From JABMOV01 sp964654545 (lineage in GTDB: Bacteria; Fidelibacterota; Marinisomatia; Marinisomatales; JABMOV01): a DNA stretch of 64,000 bases. A program made the translations under genes and the position numbers. The stretch covers positions 77,685 to 141,684 of the forward strand of contig CAZZIU010000004.1 of assembly GCA_964654545.1 (NCBI GenBank), written 5' to 3'. Positions 16,790 through 24,780 of this stretch are shown here, in pieces. The notes below the pieces were generated by a model. It saw only the letters and a list, made by a program, of their open reading frames with translations. It had not been told where the DNA came from and did not search any database. The first letter of the stretch is position 1; every line of letters starts with the position of its first letter.

Positions 16790-19191
16790 TGTCTATCTCT
16801 ACTGTATCTGTCGGCGCCAAGTCTCGGCTTGCCAAGCTGCTGGCAAGTGAGAATATCACCGTCGAGCATCGCAAGGTCGAGACGGCCTATTTCGACGTTA
16901 AGAATCGGATCCTCTGCCTTCCTATGTGGAAGGACATGTCCGAAGACGTTTACGATATGCTGCTGGTTCATGAGACTGGTCATGCTTTGCATACTCCTAT
17001 GGGGGCTTGGGAAAGCGCGATCAAGGATCATGCTAACCCCTCGAAATTCAAGGGCTTTGTCAATGTGTGCGAGGATGCGCGCGTCGATAAAAAGCAGAAG
17101 CGCAAGTACCCTGGGGCTCGACGCTCCTACGCTGGTGCTTACAAGGCGCTTCGCGAAGTGGATTTCTTCGGTCTTGATGATCGTGATCCCAACTCTATGG
17201 GGCTGATCGACCGAATCAATCTGTTCCACAAAGGCTTCTCCGATGTAGTCAAGTTCAGTGACGAGGAGATGCCGTTCGTCGATGCGGTTGCTGATGCTGA
17301 ATCCTTCGAGGCTGCGCTTGCGGCTGCGGAGTCTATTTATGATCTGATGGACGCCGAAGCTGAGACTGATTCCGATCATCCTTCTGAGCCTGAGCGATAT
17401 GAGGATGGCGAGAGCGGTGAGTCGGAAGCTCCCTCAGGGGAGAATGATGATTCTCCCAACGCCGATACTGACGGCGAGAGCGCCTCTGGTGATAGTGATT
17501 CTGGTGATGATTCATCGGCGTCAGGGGAAAGTGATGAATCTGATGGCGATTCTGGTGATGAGGCCTCATCTGGGGGCTCTGACGAGGATTCGCCTGAATC
17601 ATCTGATTCCCCTGAGCCGAATGGCGAGTCTAGGCCTTCGCGAGGTGCTGGCGTTGGTAATGATGGTCCGGTGAGCGAGACGGCTAAAGCTGAGGCGGAG
17701 AGCCTGAGCGATATGGTCGATAAGAATGCCGACAAGGTTCCTGTCTATACGTCCTTTGCTTCTGACAAGGCTTGGATCCTCGACAACCTGATCATCGACT
17801 CCGAGCACATTGCCGAGTCGATCTGGGAAGAAAATCGACCGGGGGCCCTCTCGGGAGATCGCGAAGGTATTCGGCGCATAGCTGACGATCGCCACGCTGA
17901 TTTCATGAGTAAGAACAAGTCGGTGGTTTCGTATCTCGCGAAGGAATTTGAAATGCGAAAGGCTGCTAGTGCTCGTCTCGGTGCTCGTACTACTCGCTCC
18001 GGCTCTCTCGATGTGAACCGGCTGCACCGATACAAGTGGGCGGATGACGTATTCAAGCGTGCAATTGAGCTTCCTAAGGGGAAGAATCACGGCTTGGTGA
18101 TGTACGTCGATTGGTCTGGTTCTATGGGGCACGTCATTAATGACACCATCGACCAGATCAAGGTGATGGCGCTGTTCTGCAAGCGTGTTGGCATTCCTTT
18201 CGAGGTGTATGCCTTCACTGACGGGGCTCATGCTGCTCCGTGTCTCGGTGCTGATCCTAATAACCAGTACGATACGCTGCCTCCGCTTTTCGACCTTTCA
18301 GAGTGCAAGCCCGGCGACTGGGTGATCAGTAATGATCGGCCGTTCTGGCTGTTGAACCTGCTGTCGAGTTCAGTTCGGCAGTCTAAGTTTAACGACCAGC
18401 TCAAGGCTCTCGGTGTTCTCCAGATGTCGTTTGGCTGGGAGAATTCTGCTCGCGCACCTGGCTGGCTGAGCCTCTCGGGCACTCCGCTCAATAGTGCGCT
18501 CATGAGCGTGTCGCCTGTGGTCAATGCATTCCGCGCTAAGTACGGTCTGGAGATCGTTCACACTATCTTCCTGACTGACGGCGAGGGTTACGCTCCTACC
18601 TATCGGTATGATCCGGCTAATGAGAGCGCTCGGGAAGATGGCACGGTCCGCGCGCATCATGGCTGGGGATATGAGGTCATCGTCCGTGATGATGTGGTGA
18701 AGCGGGAGTGGATGCTCCGAACCTGGACTGGTCGTGTGACGACCTTTGACGAGGCAACGCTCGAATCGGTGAAGGCTCGAACGGGATCCTCTGTCAGTAA
18801 CATGTATATCACTGGTAATAAGCGGTCCTTCAACCAGGACATCATGCGAGCCGTGAAGTACACTGACTCTCCTATCGAGACTGGTAAGCCTGACGAAGCG
18901 AACTTCGATCCTGAGGCAGAGTCGGCTTACGGTAACATGGTTGACGCTGAGATCGGCAAGGCATGGAAGACTGCAAAGGCTGACGGCGGGGTTGCGTACT
19001 TCCCGACGCTCGGATGGAGCTCCTACTTCCTGATGCCGTCTGCGAACATGATCATCGAGGATCATACGCTTGACGATAAGCTGGTCGGCGCCAAGAAGGG
19101 CGCGATCAAAAAGGCTTTCGGTAAGGCTAGCAGCGGAAAGGTGAAAAATCGCGTGATTTTGCGGAAATTCACCGAGATGTTGGCGGTTTGA
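16789..19191 (+). CDS. Zincin-like + VWA domain protein (CobT-like partner of MoxR ATPase)
   Basis: 800 residues, GTG start with AAGGAG eleven bases upstream. Near residue 61 is LLVHETGHALHTP, an HExxH zinc-protease motif with a third His three residues on. Residues about 195-295 are a Ser/Asp/Glu/Gly-rich disordered linker. Near 440 is YVDWSGSMG, the metal-binding DxSxS start of a von Willebrand A domain, followed by a C-terminal VWA half (FLTDGEG near 600). This resembles VWA proteins called CobT-like in large phages. The next large gene is a MoxR/CobS AAA+ ATPase, the usual partner. Composition is more GC-rich than the replication genes. Confidence 0.8.
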   Translation: MSISTVSVGAKSRLAKLLASENITVEHRKVETAYFDVKNRILCLPMWKDMSEDVYDMLLVHETGHALHTPMGAWESAIKDHANPSKFKGFVNVCEDARVDKKQKRKYPGARRSYAGAYKALREVDFFGLDDRDPNSMGLIDRINLFHKGFSDVVKFSDEEMPFVDAVADAESFEAALAAAESIYDLMDAEAETDSDHPSEPERYEDGESGESEAPSGENDDSPNADTDGESASGDSDSGDDSSASGESDESDGDSGDEASSGGSDEDSPESSDSPEPNGESRPSRGAGVGNDGPVSETAKAEAESLSDMVDKNADKVPVYTSFASDKAWILDNLIIDSEHIAESIWEENRPGALSGDREGIRRIADDRHADFMSKNKSVVSYLAKEFEMRKAASARLGARTTRSGSLDVNRLHRYKWADDVFKRAIELPKGKNHGLVMYVDWSGSMGHVINDTIDQIKVMALFCKRVGIPFEVYAFTDGAHAAPCLGADPNNQYDTLPPLFDLSECKPGDWVISNDRPFWLLNLLSSSVRQSKFNDQLKALGVLQMSFGWENSARAPGWLSLSGTPLNSALMSVSPVVNAFRAKYGLEIVHTIFLTDGEGYAPTYRYDPANESAREDGTVRAHHGWGYEVIVRDDVVKREWMLRTWTGRVTTFDEATLESVKARTGSSVSNMYITGNKRSFNQDIMRAVKYTDSPIETGKPDEANFDPEAESAYGNMVDAEIGKAWKTAKADGGVAYFPTLGWSSYFLMPSANMIIEDHTLDDKLVGAKKGAIKKAFGKASSGKVKNRVILRKFTEMLAV

Positions 19192-19232
19192 GCCGAAATT
19201 CCGAACTATTTCGGTTATTTTCGGCTGACCTA

Positions 19233-19260
19233 TTGACATTTGCTCCAGGGCGGCTATAAT
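19233..19260 (+). promoter_or_regulatory. Consensus sigma70 promoter for the MoxR/CobS-like gene
   Basis: TTGACA (19233-19238), 16-base spacer, TATAAT (19255-19260). Same spacing and same upstream 24-base box (19215-19238) as the promoter at 16677. The expected transcript start is only a few bases before ATG 19269. Confidence 0.85.
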
Positions 19261-19268
19261 TAGGGTCG

Positions 19269-19391
19269 ATGCTCCGGGTGATTCTCTCTCTATTTCTGCT
19301 CCTCGCCTGCGACGGCGCCAAGCCGCGCCCCGCTCCTGGCGAGATCCTGCTCGATCCTATCCATATCTCAATTGAGGAGACTGTAGCTTGA
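19269..19391 (+). CDS. Tiny putative lipoprotein leader (40 aa)
   Basis: MLRVILSLFLLLAC then DGAKPRPAPGEILLDP: a short signal sequence ending in a lipobox (LLAC), predicting a lipidated peptide of about 27 residues. Its ATG lies within a few bases of the predicted transcript start, so translation may be leaderless. Its TGA overlaps the TTG start of the ATPase gene. Could be a real microprotein or a leader. Confidence 0.45.
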   Translation: MLRVILSLFLLLACDGAKPRPAPGEILLDPIHISIEETVA

Positions 19392-20641
19392 TTCTGAAAC
19401 CGAAACAGGAAGCGTGGGTGCGCGCGGCCGAGTTGGCCGGGTTCCCCGCTGGCTCGATTGTCGGCTATCCCGATATCGATGCCATCTGTGAGTCCATGGG
19501 CGGTGTCACACGACCGTGGTGGATGATTAATGACAAGGCTCACCGCGCTGGTCGCGGCAAGTTCCGCATTCCGAGTGCGGAAGCCTCTGAGGCCGCGCCG
19601 ATCGCGCCTCCCGTGCCGGTCGAGGCTGCTCCTGTAGCACCGCCTCCTGCGGCTGCGGTTGCACCGATCATCCCGATGCCTGCGCCTGAGGCGAAAAGCC
19701 CTGTGGCTCTCGCAAAGGTTGCGGCTGTCACCGAGTCTGCGATCCCTGATCTGTTCCCGAACTACGTTCCGTTCGGTCACTTCAAGGATGTGGTGACAAT
19801 CGTCGAATCCCGCATGTTCTACCCGGTTTTCATTACGGGGCTTTCCGGAAACGGTAAGACTCTGATGGTCGAGCAGGCTTGCGCGAAGGCGAAGCGGGAA
19901 TGCTTTCGCGTTCCTATCTCCAAGCTGACCGACGAGGAAGACCTGATCGGGGGTTTCCGCTTGGTTGACGGCGAGACGGTCTGGTTCGACGGCCCTGTGC
20001 CCGAAGCCATGCGCCGCGGCGCTTTGCTCCTCCTCGATGAGGCCGACCAGGGCACTGAGAACCTGATGTGCCTCCAGGGCGTCCTCGAAGGTAAGCCGCT
20101 TCTCCTAAAGAAGATTAATGAGATTGTCAAGCCAGCCGCTGGTTTCAATATCATTGCAACGGCGAACACCAAGGGCAAGGGCGATGAGGCTGGCCGCTTC
20201 ATCGGTGCGAATATCATGAATGAAGCGTTCCTTGACCGCTTCCCCATTACTCTCGAACAGGAGTATCCTTCGGTCGCGGTGGAAACCAAGATCATGCGAA
20301 AGGAGCTTTCCTCGCGAGGCGTGGCTGATGATGAGTTCGCAGCTAAGCTGGTCAATTGGGCTGACATTATCCGGAAGACCTTCTATGAGGGGGGTGTCGA
20401 TGAGCTTATCGCTACGCGGCGCCTCGTGCATATCGTGGGTGCGTATGCCATGTTCCGTGATAAGATGAAGGCTATCACGCTCGGGCTGTCTCGGTTCGAT
20501 GATGAGACTAAGGCTAGCTTCCTCGACCTCTACACCAAGGTGGATGAGACGGCTGGTGTTCCTGAGGAGTCTGAGGAAGAAGGTGAGGCGAAGCCTGAGG
20601 AAAAGCCTTCCGATGAGAATGAGGAGCTGATCCCCTTCTAG
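19388..20641 (+). CDS. MoxR/CobS-type AAA+ ATPase
   Basis: 417 residues, TTG start supported by GAGGAG upstream; there is no better start before the domain. Residues 1-60 form a small helical region, 65-118 an Ala/Pro-rich linker. The AAA+ core has Walker A GLSGNGKT (about 151-158), DEEDLIGGF, Walker B LLLLDEAD (about 213-220), sensor NIIATANT and the arginine-finger segment FLDRFPI. The acidic C-terminal tail (residues 390-417) is disordered. CobS/MoxR ATPases act with VWA partners to remodel or metallate targets; here the partner is the gene at 16789. Whether cobalt is involved is not shown. Confidence 0.85.
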   Translation: MILKPKQEAWVRAAELAGFPAGSIVGYPDIDAICESMGGVTRPWWMINDKAHRAGRGKFRIPSAEASEAAPIAPPVPVEAAPVAPPPAAAVAPIIPMPAPEAKSPVALAKVAAVTESAIPDLFPNYVPFGHFKDVVTIVESRMFYPVFITGLSGNGKTLMVEQACAKAKRECFRVPISKLTDEEDLIGGFRLVDGETVWFDGPVPEAMRRGALLLLDEADQGTENLMCLQGVLEGKPLLLKKINEIVKPAAGFNIIATANTKGKGDEAGRFIGANIMNEAFLDRFPITLEQEYPSVAVETKIMRKELSSRGVADDEFAAKLVNWADIIRKTFYEGGVDELIATRRLVHIVGAYAMFRDKMKAITLGLSRFDDETKASFLDLYTKVDETAGVPEESEEEGEAKPEEKPSDENEELIPF

Positions 20642-20648
20642 AGCCTTC

Positions 20649-20705
20649 GCTCCACGCATAGCCTAAGCCGTCACGGTTTTCACTGGATGCTGCTATGCGT
20701 GGAGC
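20649..20705. repeat. Long stem-loop, 14-bp perfect stem
   Basis: GCTCCACGCATAGC (20649-20662) and GCTATGCGTGGAGC (20692-20705) are perfect reverse complements around a 29-base loop that has its own CCG/CGG mini-stem. It begins eight bases after the ATPase stop; it could act as a terminator or mRNA end protector, though no T-run follows. Confidence 0.8.
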
Positions 20706-20764
20706 ATACGTATGGGCTTATTGTGTGACCTTCGCGACGGTATAGCGTTTCGGCTTTATAAATC

Positions 20765-20800
20765 GGGGGTTAACCGTGACACCCCTAACCGTTAGCCCCC
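20765..20800. repeat. Imperfect inverted repeat rich in G/C runs
   Basis: GGGGGTTAACCGT (20765-20777) pairs with ACCGTTAGCCCCC (20788-20800) at 11 of 13 positions, 10-base loop. The right side also repeats CCCCTAAC. Possible operator or transcript stem. Confidence 0.55.
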
Positions 20801-20888
20801 TAACACTATTGGGAAGAGAGGTATATTCAAGTTGCCATCTATTTTTTTCCCGCGGATCCAAAATTTTTCCTGGAGCAAAAAGTAGCTC

Positions 20889-20917
20889 TTGAAGCCGCAC
20901 CGATTCTTCGCTATACT
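20889..20917 (+). promoter_or_regulatory. Sigma70-like promoter for the small-gene run
   Basis: TTGAAG (20889-20894), 17-base spacer, TATACT (20912-20917), 30 bases before ATG 20948. Confidence 0.6.
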
Positions 20918-20947
20918 CTTTCATGAAACAAAGAGGTAAACACAAAA

Positions 20948-21178
20948 ATGAGCAGTAGACGATACCACGACCGCGCGCCTGGTGAGATTGAGGCACGCGA
21001 CCATGCATACGCAGCGGCAAAGTCCTCGAAGGATGCTCGCGCAAAACTCGCAGAGCTTCGTAAGTTGGTTCGCGAATACATTCGTTGCATTGATATTCCC
21101 GATGGCATCGCCGTTGACGAATTGGAAAAGAACATTCGTCTTGATGCGCTGAAGAAAGCAGCCAATTATCGTGTTTGA
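20948..21178 (+). CDS. Small charged helical protein, unknown
   Basis: 76 residues, mostly helical and charged (EARDHAYAAAKSSKDARAKL ... LRKLVREYI). Ribosome site AGAGGTAAA upstream. No recognised domain. The next gene starts eight bases before its end. Confidence 0.55.
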   Translation: MSSRRYHDRAPGEIEARDHAYAAAKSSKDARAKLAELRKLVREYIRCIDIPDGIAVDELEKNIRLDALKKAANYRV

Positions 21179-21443
21179 AGACGAAGAGACTATAAACAAC
21201 AACCGTTGCGAGCTGATCATGGGAATCCTTGCAGACCGTGGTGGTCTCGTGTGTTCGTGCTGTAACGAACCGCTGAGGACTGTTACGAAGATGCGAGAAT
21301 GGTTGCGTCTCGCGTTTGCGTCTTACAGCGAGGCTAATTCAGGTATGGCTGATCCGAATCTTTTGCGAGTGAAGATCAGTTGTATGCTCTGTGGTCATAA
21401 CGGAGAGCATGTGTTTCGCCCGAATCCTCTAGTGGCGATATAA
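21171..21443 (+). CDS. Small zinc-finger-like protein
   Basis: 90 residues, GTG start. Two Cys pairs, CSCC near residue 28 and CMLCGH near 71, with spacing suited to one zinc site. Between them is a helix-rich segment. Overlaps the upstream gene by eight bases. Likely a nucleic-acid or protein-binding regulator; function unknown. Confidence 0.5.
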   Translation: MFEDEETINNNRCELIMGILADRGGLVCSCCNEPLRTVTKMREWLRLAFASYSEANSGMADPNLLRVKISCMLCGHNGEHVFRPNPLVAI

Positions 21444-21462
21444 TAAAAAAGGAGAGAGGTCT

Positions 21463-21999
21463 ATGAAAAGAAAAGCAGGAGTGAAATCGAATCCGTTTCG
21501 TGTCGTGGAAACGAACGCCCCTTTGAATTCATTCTACAGTAACTATCATCAGAAGGTGCTGCCGACTGAGTTCGTGGTCGATGGTATTCGCGACCTTCCT
21601 GATGTCGAAGACTTCACGATCATGCGCTTCGCCACAGCGGGTCTGTATCGCAATCCATTCATCGACGAAATGCGGCTTCGTGCGGAGCAAGGATTTCTTC
21701 TGGAATCTACTGAATGGCTCGACTATACGCAGCTCGTCGCAGAGTACGAAAAGGCTGGCGAGGAGTTCGGCGGCACGTGGTCGCAGGAAAAGCTGTGGTT
21801 CATCGAGCAGTGGATCGACAACGGTTCCGATGGTCACGTCGAGTGGGTTCATGCTTCAAATGTGCATGTTCGTGTTTTGTCTTCTGCATCTGTGGGGCGT
21901 CGTGATTCTTCTCGAGGTGTCGAGGTTTTGAAATCGGCGTCGGGCAGTCAGATTCAAGAGTGGCTCTCAGAGGCGATTCGTGTGTACGACGAAGAATGA
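21463..21999 (+). CDS. Unknown soluble protein (178 aa)
   Basis: Good ribosome site (AAAGGAGAGAGG). Soluble, acidic, Trp-rich in the middle (TWSQEKLWFIEQWIDNGSDG). No recognised family. Ends in an ATGA overlap with a 33-residue zinc-ribbon ORF. Codon and base composition are like the small early genes around it. Confidence 0.55.
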   Translation: MKRKAGVKSNPFRVVETNAPLNSFYSNYHQKVLPTEFVVDGIRDLPDVEDFTIMRFATAGLYRNPFIDEMRLRAEQGFLLESTEWLDYTQLVAEYEKAGEEFGGTWSQEKLWFIEQWIDNGSDGHVEWVHASNVHVRVLSSASVGRRDSSRGVEVLKSASGSQIQEWLSEAIRVYDEE

Positions 22000-22097
22000 T
22001 CGTCGAAACACCGTGGGTTAAGTGCCCAAAATGCTACGAAAGAATGTGGCTTTTTGCTGATTGGCATAGATGTGGATGGAAAAGAAAAGGTAAATAA
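21996..22097 (+). CDS. Zinc-ribbon microprotein (33 aa)
   Basis: VKCPKCYERMWLFADWHRCG: a CxxC pair followed by His and Cys, enough for one zinc site, then a basic tail. Start overlaps the upstream stop (ATGA). Very short, but coupling and motif support it. Confidence 0.45.
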   Translation: MIVETPWVKCPKCYERMWLFADWHRCGWKRKGK

Positions 22098-22116
22098 AAT
22101 GGTATTAAAGAATCCA

Positions 22117-22145
22117 TTGACTTCTGTCGATAAGTAAACTATACT
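22117..22145 (+). promoter_or_regulatory. Sigma70 promoter
   Basis: TTGACT (22117-22122), 17-base spacer, TATACT (22140-22145), about 43 bases before ATG 22188. Confidence 0.7.
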
Positions 22146-22187
22146 TTGTTTCATACGCTGTTCTAAAAAATAAGGAGATAATTGAGT

Positions 22188-22661
22188 ATGCGTATTCGTG
22201 ATATGGCTCTGTTGGCGCTGACCGCAGGTACGGTAAGTTTGTACTGCGAGGAGGCTTACTCTGACCAGTCTGCTGGTGAGGTGATTGGTGATGTTGTCGA
22301 GCAGCAAGGGCGCGAAGTTGCGCGTGGTGTTGCTGTTGCTGCGGATGCTGGTGCAGATACGTTGGATGGTCTGACGTATAGTGGCTGCACTCTCGCAAAG
22401 TGGGCAGTTGGTGAGCGTCGTGATCGCACGCCGTCGGTTGGTAATTCGATTGTCGCATTGGTTTTTCGTCTCCCTGTGTCGCTGATTGGCGGTACGGTGT
22501 GTGCAACCTCTGCGGTACTCGCGATGCCTACGAAGGGAATCGGCTACGGCTTTGACCAGCTTGCAAGTAGCGGGGATGATCCGCAGAACCACGATTCGTA
22601 TTCTCCTGCCGATCGTCGGCAGTTGAAGGGAATGACGGTCGAAGACTTGGCGAAGAACTAA
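22188..22661 (+). CDS. Exported or membrane protein, unknown
   Basis: 157 residues from ATG 22188, with TAAGGAG ten bases upstream. The N-terminus looks like a signal peptide (MRIRDMALLALTAGTVSL). A second hydrophobic segment (IVALVFRLPVSLIGGTVC) lies near residue 90. The middle is Ala/Gly/Val-rich. Own promoter just upstream. Function unknown. Confidence 0.6.
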   Translation: MRIRDMALLALTAGTVSLYCEEAYSDQSAGEVIGDVVEQQGREVARGVAVAADAGADTLDGLTYSGCTLAKWAVGERRDRTPSVGNSIVALVFRLPVSLIGGTVCATSAVLAMPTKGIGYGFDQLASSGDDPQNHDSYSPADRRQLKGMTVEDLAKN

Positions 22662-22681
22662 ACAAAAGAGGTATGATTCAC

Positions 22682-22996
22682 ATGGACCCGTTTACTCATC
22701 CGTTTCGCTTTCCTATGCTTCCCATTGGAACACAGGTAGATCAGGTTTGGCGAGAATGGGATATGCATAAGTTCATTCCAGGTGAGGTCATCGGTCATAA
22801 CACAGACGAACGGGATCGCCCCGTGTACGAGGTGTTGGTTGATCTGGACGGGAGGAATCCCGAAGGTACCGTAGGCCCCGAGACTATGCTGGTTACTGAA
22901 AATCAGATGGTGCTCCATAATAAGGGAATGTATACCAGCATGTATGGTATTCAGTTCCCCAAGCGCCGAATCCCGGGAACGGCTACGGGCGTCTAA
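22682..22996 (+). CDS. Unknown small protein (104 aa)
   Basis: Start placed at ATG 22682 because AAAGAGG is ten bases upstream; ATG 22673 would sit one base after it. Soluble, beta-rich, with FIPGEVIGH and VDLDGRNPEGTVGPETMLV suggesting a small SH3- or Tudor-like barrel, which is only an impression. Followed at once by a strong terminator. Confidence 0.5.
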   Translation: MDPFTHPFRFPMLPIGTQVDQVWREWDMHKFIPGEVIGHNTDERDRPVYEVLVDLDGRNPEGTVGPETMLVTENQMVLHNKGMYTSMYGIQFPKRRIPGTATGV

Positions 22997-23000
22997 CATA

Positions 23001-23034
23001 GGGGAGGGGGATATCCCCCTCCCCCCATTTTTTT
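23001..23034 (+). terminator. Strong Rho-independent terminator
   Basis: GGGGAGGGGG (23001-23010) and CCCCCTCCCC (23015-23024) form a perfect 10-bp GC stem with a four-base ATAT loop; a run of seven T follows near 23028. Confidence 0.9.
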
Positions 23035-23049
23035 ATCGGAGTATGAATA

Positions 23050-23394
23050 ATGAGTAGCCTATTCGTGGCGGCTTATGTTGCAAGTACGTTTGGTGCGGAT
23101 TCCACGCAAGACGTTGAAGTGCGAAACATCGTATTCAAATTCGAGAACGGTCTTACCTTCAGCATGGCCGTAGGGCGAGGGTCATATTGCTCCGATCGCG
23201 AAATTGATATTAGCGAAAAGCCTAAGACTTCGGTCGAAGTAGCATTGTATGACGAGAATGGTGTGTGGTACACCAAATCATTTTGGCGTCACGCATATGA
23301 TGAAGATCTTTATGATGACGTGGCTTCAGGTGTGGATGTGGATGAGATTCCGTATCTGCTTATGGTAGCCAAAACTTGGGAGATTTCGCAATAA
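23050..23394 (+). CDS. Unknown small protein (114 aa)
   Basis: Ribosome site ATCGGAGT upstream. Mixed beta-strand pattern with acidic C-terminus (YDEDLYDDVASGVDVDE). The N-terminus LFVAAYVASTFG is mildly hydrophobic but too short for a clear signal. No recognised family. Confidence 0.5.
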   Translation: MSSLFVAAYVASTFGADSTQDVEVRNIVFKFENGLTFSMAVGRGSYCSDREIDISEKPKTSVEVALYDENGVWYTKSFWRHAYDEDLYDDVASGVDVDEIPYLLMVAKTWEISQ

Positions 23395-23396
23395 AT

Positions 23397-23657
23397 ATGG
23401 ACACTAAGATCATGACCGTAGCTAAGGTCATCAAGTTCGTTTGCTCTAGCTGCGGCGAAGATAAAAATATCGAATATCGCTATATCTCCGATGCACCCGA
23501 ACGTGCGATGCAGATAGTTCGCGTATACTGCCTGTCATGTCTGCCTAAGAGGAGGCGGCTAGGTGGCAAAGATATTACGATTGCCAAACATGCGACTATT
23601 GGTAATGGTGTGCATGTGGACAATGTTGATGTTGCAAAAGTAATTGGCACACCTTAA
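23397..23657 (+). CDS. Small zinc-finger-like protein (86 aa)
   Basis: Starts three bases after the previous stop at ATG 23397 (ATG 23412 is an alternative). Two Cys pairs, CSSCGE near residue 17 and CLSC near 47, form a likely zinc ribbon; the rest is basic (KRRRLGGKD). Role unknown. Confidence 0.5.
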   Translation: MDTKIMTVAKVIKFVCSSCGEDKNIEYRYISDAPERAMQIVRVYCLSCLPKRRRLGGKDITIAKHATIGNGVHVDNVDVAKVIGTP

Positions 23658-23674
23658 TACGAAAGGAAAGTAAA

Positions 23675-24064
23675 ATGGAAACTTGTGATAAGCTGACTTA
23701 TAATAATGCCAAGACTCTGCTAATTCGGCAGCATAAGCTGTGGCTAGAGTCGCAGGGTAAAGAGGGGCATCAGTTCGATTTCTCTAAGGAGTGTCTGACT
23801 GATGCCAACTTTGCAAGTGCATCTATGGACTATTGCAATTTCAATTCAGCTCAGATGACCGGATCGAATTTTCATGATGCCTTTATGATCGAATGCAATA
23901 TGCAGAACATTACGGCTACAAGTTCAGACTTCACGGCCGCATGGCTGCGTTTTTGTGATCTAACAAATGCCGATATTACTGGCTGCAAATTTGATTTCGA
24001 TCATGCACCAAAACGAGAAATTGGTGATGTCATGGAGCCCTTTGTATGGCCTCGGGAGAATTAA
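23675..24064 (+). CDS. Pentapeptide-repeat protein
   Basis: 129 residues with AAAGGAAAG upstream. Residues about 38-110 show pentapeptide-type repeats with a Phe/Met/Leu centre (FDFSKECLTDANFASASM, then CNFNSAQMTGSNFHDAFM and CDLTNADITGCKF), predicting a right-handed quadrilateral beta-helix. Some family members mimic DNA and inhibit gyrase; nothing here shows that function. The next gene overlaps its end. Confidence 0.7.
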   Translation: METCDKLTYNNAKTLLIRQHKLWLESQGKEGHQFDFSKECLTDANFASASMDYCNFNSAQMTGSNFHDAFMIECNMQNITATSSDFTAAWLRFCDLTNADITGCKFDFDHAPKREIGDVMEPFVWPREN

Positions 24065-24264
24065 GTTTGGCGCAGTGTAAGGTTTGCGAAGAGGAATTTT
24101 CTGATAAACGAAAAGCTCTTGGCTACAATACCTGCTTGGATTGCGGTGGGCGTATTGCCAATAAAAAGGCTGCACTCAAGTCCAAACAGGTTGCACCGGC
24201 ATTCAATAAAGGTGCATATCAGTATATCACGAGCATGAATATGGCGAAAGATATTGGGCGATGA
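24046..24264 (+). CDS. Small zinc-finger protein (72 aa)
   Basis: CKVCEEEFSDKRKALGYNTC then LDCGG: a CxxC...CxxC zinc site in an arrangement I recall in short phage proteins. Basic C-terminal half. Overlaps the end of the upstream gene by 19 bases; a TTG start nearer the zinc site is possible. Confidence 0.55.
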   Translation: MASGELSLAQCKVCEEEFSDKRKALGYNTCLDCGGRIANKKAALKSKQVAPAFNKGAYQYITSMNMAKDIGR

Positions 24265-24380
24265 GTAACGATAATGATCCCGATCCTGAAGATACTGGCA
24301 TAATCATGATCGTATCCATGTTGGTGTATACAGTAGTATTCCTTTGGTTCTACTGTTCATCATATCTATTGTCTTCCTGA
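24261..24380 (+). CDS. Tiny membrane protein (39 aa)
   Basis: Acidic start (MSNDNDPDPEDTG) followed by one long hydrophobic helix (IIMIVSMLVYTVVFLWFYC). Start overlaps the upstream stop (ATGA). Unknown function. Confidence 0.45.
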   Translation: MSNDNDPDPEDTGIIMIVSMLVYTVVFLWFYCSSYLLSS

Positions 24381-24383
24381 TAT

Positions 24384-24391
24384 TATAAATA
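24384..24391 (+). promoter_or_regulatory. T4-type late promoter (TATAAATA)
   Basis: Perfect octamer followed by G, 33 bases before ATG 24425. Confidence 0.6.
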
Positions 24392-24424
24392 GATTATTCC
24401 AACAAAGTACGAGGCATCAAATTC

Positions 24425-24634
24425 ATGGTATCTACCATACATGTAGAAGATATGTCGGATAAATTAGAGGCTGCTCTTTCCGAAGCAGCCAAACATATAA
24501 CCGAAGACTATCATACACATCATTCCTGTTCATCAGATTCTCAACATTGCACCTGTAGAAGTGATTTTGAGAAGGATATTAGAGAGATCCTGGTTGCTAG
24601 AATTTACATCCCTATGATGGAAATCTCAGAATAA
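24425..24634 (+). CDS. Small protein with His/Cys cluster (69 aa)
   Basis: Acidic helical N-terminus, then YHTHHSCSSDSQHCTCRSDF, a His/Cys-rich patch that may bind metal. Late promoter 33 bases upstream. Function unknown. Confidence 0.45.
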   Translation: MVSTIHVEDMSDKLEAALSEAAKHITEDYHTHHSCSSDSQHCTCRSDFEKDIREILVARIYIPMMEISE

Positions 24635-24703
24635 GCTACGGCGTGAGCGGTCTCTCAGGGCGGTTCTGTTGAGCATTAGAGTCAATACACAGACCTATAC
24701 AGA

Positions 24704-24747
24704 AAAAGCCCGGAGAGGGCGACCTCCGCCGCGTCATATAGGCTTTT
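24704..24747 (+). other. Nested stem-loop, possible terminator
   Basis: AAAAGCC (24704-24710) pairs with GGCTTTT (24741-24747), enclosing a second hairpin CGGAG/CTCCG (24711-24728). Located 70 bases after the 69-residue gene; the T-run is part of the stem. Confidence 0.5.
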
Positions 24748-24780
24748 AGCTCCGAGATTCTGAGGATTGGATATCCGATC

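Larger units (their letters stand above)
20642..20947 (+). other. Intergenic region with inverted repeats and a promoter
   Basis: About 300 bases without a gene. Contains a perfect 14-base inverted repeat (20649-20705), an imperfect 13-base inverted repeat (20765-20800), and a sigma70-like promoter (20889-20917). It separates the VWA/MoxR island from the small-gene run. Confidence 0.7.

Noticed and set aside
17333..20659. Long reverse-strand and other-frame open frames inside the VWA and ATPase genes
   Set aside because: They mirror codon bias of GC-rich genes, have no motifs, and the forward genes have clear domains.
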